64,000 nucleotides of DNA from the NCBI RefSeq assembly GCF_900156175.1, contig NZ_FTMV01000017.1, forward strand, positions 62,001 through 126,000, given 5' to 3'. The notes under the pieces were generated by a model. The model made no database searches. It was not told the DNA's origin and was given only the letters and a program-made list of their open reading frames with translations. This DNA comes from Janthinobacterium sp. TND4EL3. GTDB lineage: Bacteria > Pseudomonadota > Gammaproteobacteria > Burkholderiales > Burkholderiaceae_D. Position numbers and translations under genes: made by a program. Shown in pieces: positions 35,573 through 43,636 of this stretch (position 1 is the first letter of the stretch; every line of letters starts with the position of its first letter).

Positions 35573-37114
35573 CTACAATGCATCGAGCCTGGCCAGCATC
35601 GTGACCGCCTGTTGCCGGAAAGCGGCGATTGTTTCCTCGTCCATCTTTTCCAGCTGGCGATACGCCATGCCGATGCGGGGATTGCGCTCCAGCGTGGCCG
35701 CATTGCGGTGAAAGAAATCCCAGTACAGCGCATTGAACGGACAGGCGTTCTCGCCGATGCGCGCATTCTTGTCGTAATGACATCCCTTGCAATAATCGCC
35801 CATGCGGTCGATATACGCGGCGCTGGAAACGTAGGGCTTGGTGGCCAGCAGGCCGCCGTCGGCGAACTGGCTCATGCCGACGGTATTGGGCAGTTCCACC
35901 CATTCGAAGGCATCGATATACACGCCCAGGTACCAGCCATGCACTTCGGCCGGGTCGAGGCCGGCCAATAAGGCGAAGTTGCCGATCAGCATCAGGCGCT
36001 GGATGTGGTGCGCATGGGCCTGCTCCAGCGACTGCGTGATCGCCTGCGACAAACAACGCATCTTCGTCTTGCCGTCCCAGAACCAGGAGGGCAGCGCACG
36101 CGCATGGCCAAAGAAGTTCTTCTCGGCATAGCCGGGCATCTGCGCCCAGTACACGCCGCGCACATATTCGCGCCAGCCCAGTATCTGGCGGATGAAGCCT
36201 TCCACCGCCGCCAGCGGCGCATGGCCGGCGTGGTAGGCGGCCTGCGCCCTGCCGACAACTTCGCGCGGGTCGAGCATTTTCACGTTCAGCGCGAACGACA
36301 GCAGCGAATGGAACAGGCGCCAGGCCTTGCTGCTCATGGCATCCTGGAAATCGCCAAAATGCGGCAAGGCATGCACGATGAAGGCATCGAGCTGCTGCAG
36401 CGCCTCAGCCCGGTTCAGCGCCCAGGCCAGCCGGTCCGCACGGGGCGCGCCGAAGCTCTTCACGCCGGCGGCGACGATGCTTTCCCATAGACGGGTATGG
36501 TCATGCACGGTGCGCGGGTCTTGCGGCTCGGCGGGCGTGCCGCGCCAGGGCTTGCGGTTATCGTGGTCGAAGTTCCACTGGCCGCCGACGGGGTTTTTCG
36601 CGTCTTCCATCAGCACCTGGTGCGTGCTGCGCATCTGGCGGTAGAAAAACTCCATCAGCCATTGCTTGCGCCCGGAAAAAATATCGGCCGCCTCGTGGCG
36701 GGCCGTATAGAAATGCTCGCTGTCGACCATCAGCCAGGCGATGCGCGAGCGCCGCCCGGCCTCGTACAGCTGCTGGTCGAGGCGCCATTCGTCGGGCGCC
36801 TGGTACTCGACGGCGCCGGCGTCATACTGGAGCAGCAGCGCTTCGATATTGTCCGGTATCGAGCGCGTGCTGGCCGCGTCGCCGATGGCGATGTAATGCA
36901 CGGTGTGGCCATCCGCGCGCAACTGGCGCGCAAAGTCGCGCATGGCCGCGAAGATGGCCAGGATTTTCTGCGCGTGATGCAGCACGTAATCCGTTTCCTG
37001 GCGCACTTCCATCAAGACGTAGATGGTCGCGTCATCGACTTGGCGAAACCAGCGGTGGCGGGCATTGAGCTGGTCGCCCAGTATCAGGCGCAAGGTGGGC
37101 TTGGGTGACATCAT
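35573..37114 (-). CDS. phrB: Fe-S bacterial cryptochrome/photolyase (PhrB type)
   Basis: A 513-aa flavoprotein of the FeS-BCP group, which repairs (6-4) photoproducts with light and carries a 4Fe-4S cluster and a lumazine antenna. The four cluster cysteines are Cys354, Cys442, Cys445 and Cys458, the same spacing as Cys350/438/441/454 of Agrobacterium PhrB. The N-terminal LILGDQLN and the FAD-domain GNFALLAGLDPAEVHGWYLG are typical. Two ATGs are possible (37114 and 37111). It follows the penicillin-binding protein gene on the same strand by 28 nt. Confidence 0.93.
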   Translation of the reverse strand: MMSPKPTLRLILGDQLNARHRWFRQVDDATIYVLMEVRQETDYVLHHAQKILAIFAAMRDFARQLRADGHTVHYIAIGDAASTRSIPDNIEALLLQYDAGAVEYQAPDEWRLDQQLYEAGRRSRIAWLMVDSEHFYTARHEAADIFSGRKQWLMEFFYRQMRSTHQVLMEDAKNPVGGQWNFDHDNRKPWRGTPAEPQDPRTVHDHTRLWESIVAAGVKSFGAPRADRLAWALNRAEALQQLDAFIVHALPHFGDFQDAMSSKAWRLFHSLLSFALNVKMLDPREVVGRAQAAYHAGHAPLAAVEGFIRQILGWREYVRGVYWAQMPGYAEKNFFGHARALPSWFWDGKTKMRCLSQAITQSLEQAHAHHIQRLMLIGNFALLAGLDPAEVHGWYLGVYIDAFEWVELPNTVGMSQFADGGLLATKPYVSSAAYIDRMGDYCKGCHYDKNARIGENACPFNALYWDFFHRNAATLERNPRIGMAYRQLEKMDEETIAAFRQQAVTMLARLDAL

Positions 37115-37142
37115 TGTCCTGTATCAAATAACCACGTGGCCG

Positions 37143-39593
37143 CTAGCCTTGCGGCATTGGCTGCGGCGCCGGGACAGGCGCGGGAGCCGGTTCCGGCACG
37201 GCCTTGCCATGTGCGTCCTGTCCGCCCTCTTCCGCCGGCACGGCCAGCGGCGCGGGCGGCGCGCCTTCCTGCAGCAAGTCGCCCGGCTCTTCCACCGGTT
37301 CGTCCTGCGGCGCTTCGACGGGTTCCACGTGGCGCAGCGGCGGCGGTGGCTTGCCACCGGGGAAGATGGCGTCGCGCGCGATCTTGCCCGTGTCGAGCGC
37401 CGTCTTGAAGAAGTCGCCCACCAGCAGCACGGCGTTGTGGCCGCCCTGGCCCCAGTAATTGCTGCGCATGGTGACGCGCGCGTCGTTGAAACCGACCCAG
37501 GCGCCGCCGACCAGTTCCGGGTGCATCAGAATAAACCAGCCGTCCGCATTGTTTTGCGTCGTGCCGCTCTTGCCGGCCACGTCGGAGCGGATGCCGAAGC
37601 GGCTGCGGATGGCCGTGCCCGTGCCGCGGTCGATGACGCCGCGCATCATGTCCGTCAGGGTGGCCGCCGATACCGCCTGCATGGCGCGCTTGGGCTTGTC
37701 TTCGCCGAAACGGGCGATGGTCTTGCCTTCGCGGTCAGTGATGTGCGTGACGACGAAGGGCAGGCGCGCTTCGCCCTGGGCCGCGATGCTGGCGTAGGCG
37801 TTGACCATTTCCAGCAAGGTGACGGGGCTGGTGCCCAGCGCCAGGGACGGCACTTTTTCCAGCTTGCTGTCGCGGATGCCGAGCGCGCGCGCCAGTTTGA
37901 TGATCGGCGGCAAGCCCACGTCCTGCATCACCTGCGCCGTGATCGTGTTTTTCGAGTACACGAGGCCGTCGCGCATGGTCATGTCGCGCCCCGTCGTGCC
38001 GCTCATGTCCGTCGGCCGCCATTTGGTGCCGTCGGCCGCCTTGATATCCATCACGGCATCGCGGTAGACGTGGTCGGGACTGAGGCCCTTTTCCAGCGCC
38101 GCGCCATACACGATGGGCTTGAAGGTGGAACCGGGCTGGCGCGCCGCCTGCGAAACGTGATCGAACTGTTCGCGCGCAAAGTCGCGGCTGCCCACCCAGG
38201 CGCGCACGGCGCCCGTGGCCGGGTCCATGGCTGCAAAGCCCGCTTCCAGCCGCGTCTTCGACTTGCGCAGGGCCGCGATGAAGGCGCGGTCGCCCTTCAG
38301 CTGCGCCAGCGCCTCGTCCGGCGTGCCGCCGGCCGCCGTCAGCTTGCGGTAGTCGCCCGACTCGCGCACGAAGGCGTCGAGCAGGGCCGGATGCGATTTC
38401 CAGAAATAATCGAAGGCCACGCTGCCAGCCTGCATGCCCGCATACATGCCCGTCGAGGTGGACGACGGCACGCCGGCGCGGCTCCACTCCACGTCGGCAA
38501 TCGCCTGCAAGGCGTTGGCCTGGCGCTCGACGGCGCGCTCGGCCGCCTGCTGCAAGTCATGGTCCAGCGTGGTGTGCACCACCAGGCCGTCCAGTTCCAG
38601 GTTGTAATCGTTTTCGTCGGCCCAGTCGATCAGCCACTTGCGCACATAGGCCGTGAAATGGCTGTCCGACTGCGCCCGTTCGCTCTGGCGCTCGAAATGC
38701 AGGCGCAGCGGCCGCTTGATCAACTGCTTGTAGCGCGCCTCGTCGATGACGTCATGCTTGCGCATCTGGCCCAGCACCACATTGCGCCGCTGCAAGGAAC
38801 GTTCGGGATTGCCGACGGGATTGTAGTAATTCGTGCCCTTGAGCATGCCGACCAGGGTGGCGCTTTCGAGGATATCGAGGCGCGAAGCGGGCTTGTCGAA
38901 ATACGTGCGGGCCGCCATTTCGATGCCGTAGGTGTTGTACAGGAAAGGCACCGTGTTTAAATACGCTTCGAGGATTTCCGTCTTGCTGTAGGTGGCCTCG
39001 ATTTTCAGGGCGGTGATGAGTTCCTTGAGCTTGCGGTTCAGGTTGCGCGAACGGCCGATTTCCTCGGGGAACATATTGCGCGCCAGTTGCTGCGTGATGG
39101 TGGAACCGCCTTGCGGGTTGCCCCCTGCCGTATGCAAAATGGCGCCGGCCGTGCGGGTGAAATCGACACCGTGGTGCTCGTAGAAGCGATGGTCTTCCGT
39201 CGAGATCAAGGCGCTGATCACGTTCGGCGAGATTTGCTGCAAGGTAACGCGCTCCTGCAAGCCCTGGTCGAAACGGGCCAGCTCCTTGCCGTCGGCGCTG
39301 ACCATGGTGCTCGGAGCGGCCGCGCGCGCCTGGCGCAGGTCGTGGATGCTGGGCGTCAGGGGAATCAGCAGCAGCATGTAGGCTGTTATCAGCGCCAGCA
39401 AGGCCAGCAACGACCACAGGCCCAGCACCAGCGCGCGCCGCACGGGCGGCAAGGTCATCAGATGCGCGTGACCGCGCCGGTACAGCGCCACGGCCCTGGT
39501 CCACGCCACGCCCGCCACGCGCACCGCCTGCGCGCGCCCCCGTATGAATGCCTGCCTTGCCTTTTCCTGAAACTGCTCCATGCCTGATGCCAT
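37143..39593 (-). CDS. Class A penicillin-binding protein (transglycosylase/transpeptidase)
   Basis: An 816-aa bifunctional peptidoglycan synthase. After a basic cytoplasmic region of about 55 residues comes one membrane segment (LGLWSLLALLALITAYMLLL). The GT51 domain has STEDHRFYEHHGVD and GGSTITQQLARN. The transpeptidase domain has the catalytic serine in PGSTFKP, SKN (VYSKNT) and KSGTT. The C-terminus is a proline/glutamate-rich tail (PVEAPQDEP to PQPMPQG). Likely extends the cell wall with PBP1a/1c-like function. A class D beta-lactamase is encoded about 700 bp beyond its start. Confidence 0.93.
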   Translation of the reverse strand: MASGMEQFQEKARQAFIRGRAQAVRVAGVAWTRAVALYRRGHAHLMTLPPVRRALVLGLWSLLALLALITAYMLLLIPLTPSIHDLRQARAAAPSTMVSADGKELARFDQGLQERVTLQQISPNVISALISTEDHRFYEHHGVDFTRTAGAILHTAGGNPQGGSTITQQLARNMFPEEIGRSRNLNRKLKELITALKIEATYSKTEILEAYLNTVPFLYNTYGIEMAARTYFDKPASRLDILESATLVGMLKGTNYYNPVGNPERSLQRRNVVLGQMRKHDVIDEARYKQLIKRPLRLHFERQSERAQSDSHFTAYVRKWLIDWADENDYNLELDGLVVHTTLDHDLQQAAERAVERQANALQAIADVEWSRAGVPSSTSTGMYAGMQAGSVAFDYFWKSHPALLDAFVRESGDYRKLTAAGGTPDEALAQLKGDRAFIAALRKSKTRLEAGFAAMDPATGAVRAWVGSRDFAREQFDHVSQAARQPGSTFKPIVYGAALEKGLSPDHVYRDAVMDIKAADGTKWRPTDMSGTTGRDMTMRDGLVYSKNTITAQVMQDVGLPPIIKLARALGIRDSKLEKVPSLALGTSPVTLLEMVNAYASIAAQGEARLPFVVTHITDREGKTIARFGEDKPKRAMQAVSAATLTDMMRGVIDRGTGTAIRSRFGIRSDVAGKSGTTQNNADGWFILMHPELVGGAWVGFNDARVTMRSNYWGQGGHNAVLLVGDFFKTALDTGKIARDAIFPGGKPPPPLRHVEPVEAPQDEPVEEPGDLLQEGAPPAPLAVPAEEGGQDAHGKAVPEPAPAPVPAPQPMPQG

Positions 39594-39768
39594 GCTTCTA
39601 ACCTTGTCTGATGCCGGATGATCCGTTTCAGCAAGTATATAGGGCGGGCAATGTGGCTGGCTGGAAATTAGTAACGTAGTTCCTCGGGGAAACCCATATT
39701 ATTGTCTCCAAAGAAACAATCGCGTATGCTGTCACGCATGCAGTCCCGCCATCACAGTGTGAAATGCC

Positions 39769-39894
39769 ATGCCGCCCTTGTCAGAACGCCAGCAATACCA
39801 CGCCATCCTGCTCGCCGCAGTCGCCTTTGCCATATTGTGCGTCGGCGTCAGGCTAGGTTATCAATTCGTGCACGGCCTCCTGCTGCAAGGCTAG
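39769..39894 (+). CDS. Small single-span membrane protein, 41 aa
   Basis: ATG at 39769 opens 41 codons ending in TAG at 39892-39894. Residues 11-39 form one hydrophobic helix (AILLAAVAFAILCVGVRLGY) after a short polar start (MPPLSERQQY). The amino-acid pattern is that of a small inner-membrane protein and not of random high-GC sequence. No strong Shine-Dalgarno sequence is seen. The TAG shares the tetranucleotide CTAG with the stop of the convergent gene. Confidence 0.45.
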   Translation: MPPLSERQQYHAILLAAVAFAILCVGVRLGYQFVHGLLLQG

Positions 39895-40286
39895 GCGCTG
39901 CAGGCGTCGAGCCGCGCCAGCGTGACGCCGACATGGGCGCCCACGCAGCGCTCGTCGCGCGTATGAAAAGCGTCTTCCACCTGCAGCAGGCCGCAGTCGC
40001 AGACGACGGGATCGACGCTGATCACCTGCCCCAGCGCCAGGTAGCGCCAGCCATCGAGGCGCAGCAAGCGCTTTTCGCGGCCGGGATTGGCGCGGAAGAT
40101 GGCGTCCCAGTCATCGCTCTCGCTGGCCACGGGCCACAGTTCGGCCTGGAAACGCGTGCCGGCGGCCATCTGGGCACCACCGAACTCATCCATCACGTGC
40201 AGGCGCTGGCCATCCACCTCGATGACGGCTTCCAGATACGCGCCGTCGCTGGCGATGAAGGTGGCCGTGACGGCACGCTGCGTCAC
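39891..40286 (-). CDS. Protein of unknown function coupled to the beta-lactamase
   Basis: A 131-aa soluble protein with no recognised family. It contains ATFIASDGAYLEAVIEVDGQRLHVMDEFGG, a possible small beta-barrel, and a Cys pair (VVCDCG) near 95 that could bind metal. The GTG start overlaps the beta-lactamase stop by 4 nt (GTGA), so the two are translationally coupled. Its stop shares a CTAG with the convergent 41-aa gene. Confidence 0.7.
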   Translation of the reverse strand: MTQRAVTATFIASDGAYLEAVIEVDGQRLHVMDEFGGAQMAAGTRFQAELWPVASESDDWDAIFRANPGREKRLLRLDGWRYLALGQVISVDPVVCDCGLLQVEDAFHTRDERCVGAHVGVTLARLDACSA

Positions 40287-41104
40287 TTCTGCGCCTGCTC
40301 CAGCAGAGACGGCAATTCCTTCAGCATGGCCTCGCGCGTGCGCAAGCCGGCCGATTGAGCGCCCTTTTGCTCGTCCTGCACCAGGCGCGCAAAGACGATC
40401 GTGCGCTCGCCCTTGCTGGCCCAGCCGACAAACCAGCCATAACCGCGCGCTTCATCCCAGCTGCCATCGGCCTTGCGCGGGAAGGCGGCGCCCGTCTTGC
40501 CGTGCACTTGCCAGCCGTCCACGTCCGCCAGGCGCGTCAGGCGCCGCGTCTGCTCCATCGCCTGCTTGCTCACAGGCAATTGATCGTTGACCAGCTTGCG
40601 CAGGAAACCCAGCTGCTCCAGCGGCGAAATCTTCAGCGAAGAACTGATCCACGAGCGCTCCAGGCTATTGTCCTTGCCGGGGTCGCCCGACACATCCGCA
40701 TTGCCGTAGCGCAAAGCCTTGGTGTATTTTTGAAAACGCTCGGCGCCCAGCGCCTGCGCGATCTGCTGCGAATACCAGACGACGGAGTACTGCATCCAGC
40801 GCGCCGGGTCCGTATCCTGGCGCCACGCTTCGCCACCCCAGTCCACAAAACCCTGGCGGTACGGCAGCCTGGGCTTGTGCTCGTCCTTGAGGAAGCCGGC
40901 ATCGTAGCCCATCAGGCTGAGGGCAATCTTGAAGGTCGAGGCGGGGGTGACGCGGTCGATGCAATTGCCTTCCTGCAGCAGGACCGTGCCCGCTTTGGCG
41001 TCGGCCATGGCGGTGCAGATGGTGGCGGCATGGACGGGCGAGGCGGCCAGGGCCATGCCTGACATGCCGAACGCAAATTGTAATAAAGCAACGCTATACT
41101 TCAT
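40283..41104 (-). CDS. Class D (OXA-type) beta-lactamase
   Basis: A 273-aa periplasmic serine beta-lactamase. A signal peptide ends around ASPVHA, and all class D motifs are visible: Ser56-Thr-Phe-Lys59 (active serine and carbamylated lysine), Ser107-Val-Val109, Tyr133-Gly-Asn135, Trp152 and Lys203-Thr-Gly205. Length fits OXA enzymes. It appears chromosomal: base composition matches neighbours and no mobile element or resistance cassette is nearby. It begins an operon with the downstream 131-aa gene. Spectrum cannot be inferred. Confidence 0.93.
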   Translation of the reverse strand: MKYSVALLQFAFGMSGMALAASPVHAATICTAMADAKAGTVLLQEGNCIDRVTPASTFKIALSLMGYDAGFLKDEHKPRLPYRQGFVDWGGEAWRQDTDPARWMQYSVVWYSQQIAQALGAERFQKYTKALRYGNADVSGDPGKDNSLERSWISSSLKISPLEQLGFLRKLVNDQLPVSKQAMEQTRRLTRLADVDGWQVHGKTGAAFPRKADGSWDEARGYGWFVGWASKGERTIVFARLVQDEQKGAQSAGLRTREAMLKELPSLLEQAQK

Positions 41105-41194
41105 GGGCCTCCTGATACTGGGACGATGGCAGGACAAAGCGAAATTGTACCGGCGAGCGCCGCCCGATGCCAGCAATGTTTCCATATGGAAATA

Positions 41195-41371
41195 TTATTT
41201 TTTGGGTGCCGCTGTCTCGTCGCCCGCTTCCAGTTCTCGCCGCAGCCGCTCCTCCTCCAGCTCGTCCATGCCCAGCTTTTCCTCGTCGATCAGCGCATGT
41301 TCGCGCCGCTCGCGCGCCAGCTCCTCGTCCAGGCGGTCTTCGCCAGGCTCCCGCGTGGTTTTCCCAGGCAT
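41195..41371 (-). CDS. Small charged coiled-coil protein, 58 aa
   Basis: ATG at 41371 follows a near-perfect GAGGAGGACAGC ribosome site and opens 58 codons to TAA at 41195. The product is almost all charged helix (EDRLDEELARERREHALIDE, then LEEERLRRELEAGDE) ending in AAPKK, with no cysteine or signal peptide. It lies between the beta-lactamase and folE2 genes on the same strand, 36 nt after folE2. Function unknown. Confidence 0.7.
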   Translation of the reverse strand: MPGKTTREPGEDRLDEELARERREHALIDEEKLGMDELEEERLRRELEAGDETAAPKK

Positions 41372-41407
41372 GCTGTCCTCCTCTGTTGTGGTGGTTGAGT
41401 GAAAAGC

Positions 41408-42319
41408 TCAGGCAAGCTGGCCCGCCTGCGCCACGGCGTCGTGCGGATGCAGGCTTTCCATATGCCGTACAGTAACATTCGACTGCGCATAATGTGGCGC
41501 CAGCGCCGCCTGCACGCGGCGGGCCGCATCCTCCACGTACATCAGGTTAGCACCATTCAAGCGCGCGAACGCCTGTTCGTCGGCCCGTTTCACGGCCGTC
41601 TGCAGGGGCGTCGCCAGCGCCGCCTCCACCAGTTCGATCAGGGGAAACAGGTCCAGTTCGGCATCCTGCGCCAGCTGCACGGTCACCGTGGCCGTGCTGC
41701 GCTGGCTGTGCGGCGTGGCCAGGCTCGCGTGTTCCTGCAGCCAGGCGCCAGCGGCGGCGCCGTCGATGCCGCCGGCGCCGAACTGGGCCCCAAAGGCGTC
41801 GGCCAGCAGTTGCCGGGCCAGCGCCGCCGAACACGGGCAAGTCGAGGAATAGCCGACCTCCACCGTCAGGGACAGGGCAAAGCCCTGCGGAGCAACACTG
41901 GCCTGCAAGCGCACGGGATACGATTTCCAGCCCGACAGCCCCGCCGTCAGCAGCGCCGCCTGGCGCCGCAGCACGGGAAACGCCAGCGCCATGCGCGCCT
42001 GCGTGCTGGCGCAATCGGCGTGGCTGTCCACCATGCGCCGCAACACGGCGGCCAGGGCGCCCGCTTCGAGCGGCTGGGCGGCCGCAAACGCGTCGAGCAG
42101 CAGGTACAGGCGCGACATGTGGATGCCCTTGACTGCCGGATCGGGCAGATCGACTTGCACGTCGGCCCAGGCGTGGACTTGCTGCGACTGCCCGCCCTCC
42201 TCCAGCCACAAGGGCAAGGCGATGCCCTGCATGCCCACCCATTCCAATGGCAAGGGGTGGCCCAGGTGGGGACCGGCCGCCACGTCGGGCAGGGGCGAAG
42301 AATGGGAATCGCGCTTCAT
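41408..42319 (-). CDS. folE2: GTP cyclohydrolase IB
   Basis: A 303-aa FolE2 enzyme that makes dihydroneopterin triphosphate from GTP, the first step of folate and pterin synthesis, without requiring zinc. The family cysteine is in YSSTCPCSAAL, with VKGIHMSRLY near the N-terminus and the C-terminal RHMESLHPHDA. The ATG at 42319 is chosen because GGAG lies 8 nt before it. FolE2 is often under Zur control as a backup for zinc-dependent FolE, and two palindromes lie directly upstream. Confidence 0.95.
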   Translation of the reverse strand: MKRDSHSSPLPDVAAGPHLGHPLPLEWVGMQGIALPLWLEEGGQSQQVHAWADVQVDLPDPAVKGIHMSRLYLLLDAFAAAQPLEAGALAAVLRRMVDSHADCASTQARMALAFPVLRRQAALLTAGLSGWKSYPVRLQASVAPQGFALSLTVEVGYSSTCPCSAALARQLLADAFGAQFGAGGIDGAAAGAWLQEHASLATPHSQRSTATVTVQLAQDAELDLFPLIELVEAALATPLQTAVKRADEQAFARLNGANLMYVEDAARRVQAALAPHYAQSNVTVRHMESLHPHDAVAQAGQLA

Positions 42320-42331
42320 GGTCATGGCTCC

Positions 42332-42352
42332 ATATGCAAACAAGTTGCATAT
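42332..42352. promoter_or_regulatory. Perfect palindromic operator upstream of folE2 (site 1)
   Basis: Arms ATATGCAA and TTGCATAT are separated by ACAAG, a 21-bp perfect inverted repeat 13-33 bp before the folE2 start. With site 2 it defines the motif TGCAA-N5-TTGCA. Zur is the first regulator to suspect because of the target gene. Confidence 0.65.
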
Positions 42353-42374
42353 CATGGAGAAAAACGGCCTTATT

Positions 42375-42389
42375 TGCAAGTGTATTGCA
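42375..42389. promoter_or_regulatory. Palindromic operator upstream of folE2 (site 2)
   Basis: TGCAA-GTGTA-TTGCA repeats the core of site 1 with the same 5-nt spacer. The two centres are 40 bp apart, close to four helical turns, so both dimers could bind one face. Confidence 0.55.
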
Positions 42390-42410
42390 TTAACAGGCAT
42401 TCCCGACAGG

Positions 42411-43073
42411 TCAGCTGGCCTTGCGGAACGTCAGATTGATGCGCTGCGCCCCCAGCAGCGCGTGTTCGCCCTCCTTCAGGGGCGCCACGCCGTGAAAGCG
42501 CAGGCGGTCGGCGCCGCCCCACACCACCACGTCGCCATGCAGCAGGGGGATGCGGACGGCCTTGTCGGCCCGCTCGGCGCCGCCGAACAAAAAGGTGGCC
42601 GGCAAACCGAGCGACACGGAGACGATGGGCGCCGTGAAATCGCACTCGTCGCGGTCCTGGTGCAGGGCCATGCGCGCGCCGGGCGCATAGCGGTTGACGA
42701 GGCAGGCGTCGGGGTTAAAGTCCGCGTAGCCTGCCGCCAGCGCCGCCTCCCGCGCCAGATGCAGGAACACGGGCGGCATCGGCGGCCAGGGAAGGCCGCT
42801 GGCCGGATCGCGCCGCGCATAGCGGTAGCCGCGTCCATCCGTGACCCAGCCGAGGGCGCCGCAATTGCTCATGGCGACCGACATGCGCAAGCCGCCCGGC
42901 GTGGCCATGTGGCGCAGGGGCGCTGCCAGCACGATGGCGTCGAGCGCCGGCAGCAGCTCGGGCAGATACGGCAGCGCAAAAGCGCGCAGCAGGACCGACG
43001 CGGACGACCCCGGCACCAGCGGCGCGGGCCCGGCCGGGGCCTGGTCTTCATCGGCAAACAGGGACAGGTTCAT
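42411..43073 (-). CDS. alkB: DNA dealkylase AlkB (Fe(II)/2-oxoglutarate dioxygenase)
   Basis: A 220-aa repair enzyme that removes N1-methyladenine and N3-methylcytosine by oxidation. The iron-binding His-x-Asp is in MALHQDRDE and the distal His with two arginines in RFHGVAPLKEG and RINLTFRK. Length matches AlkB (216 aa). The ATG at 43073 is used; upstream frame codons are not AlkB-like. It is followed by folE2 after 91 bp. Confidence 0.95.
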   Translation of the reverse strand: MNLSLFADEDQAPAGPAPLVPGSSASVLLRAFALPYLPELLPALDAIVLAAPLRHMATPGGLRMSVAMSNCGALGWVTDGRGYRYARRDPASGLPWPPMPPVFLHLAREAALAAGYADFNPDACLVNRYAPGARMALHQDRDECDFTAPIVSVSLGLPATFLFGGAERADKAVRIPLLHGDVVVWGGADRLRFHGVAPLKEGEHALLGAQRINLTFRKAS

Positions 43074-43165
43074 GGCGCCTATTGTAGGCCCGGCGCGGAA
43101 AAAGCGCGCGCGGCTGGTCCCTGGTGCGCTACAGTAGCGCTTCCAGCCACTTACACTCATCGACG

Positions 43166-43636
43166 ATGGATCATTACGCGGATTTGCTGCATACCCTGGC
43201 GCAGCAGGAAGAAACCCTGCAATTCGAGCGCTTCGACAACGACGCCGCGCTGGCCGTGGGCCTGTGGATCGTGGAAGAGGTGCGCAAGCGGGGCAAGGCC
43301 GTCACCGTCAATATCACGCGCAACGGCCAGGTCCTGTTCCATCACGCCATGACGGGCGCCACGGCGGACCAGGCGGACTGGATACGCCGCAAGAACAACA
43401 CGGTGCAGCGCTTCTGCCGCAGCTCGTATTACATGGGCATCTCGCACAAGAGCCGCGGCAGCACCTTCGAAGACGTGAAATACCTCGATGACGTCGAATA
43501 CGCGGGCCACGGCGGCGCCTTCCCCCTGCTGGTACGCGGCGTGGGGCTGGTCGGCACCGTCACCGTGTCCGGCCTGGCGCAGGCGGACGACCACGCGCTC
43601 GTGGTGGCCGCGCTGCAGGCGCAGCTGGAACGCTAG
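43166..43636 (+). CDS. UPF0303/HbpS-GlcG-type heme-degrading domain protein
   Basis: A 156-aa protein of the UPF0303 group. The segments EVRKRGKAVTVNITRNGQVLFHHAM, DWIRRKNNTVQRF and GGAFPLLVRGVGLVGTVTVSGL match the DUF336 fold. Relatives bind or degrade haem or act in sensing, but for this subgroup the biochemical role is uncertain. Its stop shares CTAG with the convergent racemase gene. Confidence 0.88.
   Translation: MDHYADLLHTLAQQEETLQFERFDNDAALAVGLWIVEEVRKRGKAVTVNITRNGQVLFHHAMTGATADQADWIRRKNNTVQRFCRSSYYMGISHKSRGSTFEDVKYLDDVEYAGHGGAFPLLVRGVGLVGTVTVSGLAQADDHALVVAALQAQLER

Noticed and set aside
40283-41104. Acquired resistance cassette
   Set aside because: No integron site, transposase or composition shift is visible around the beta-lactamase.
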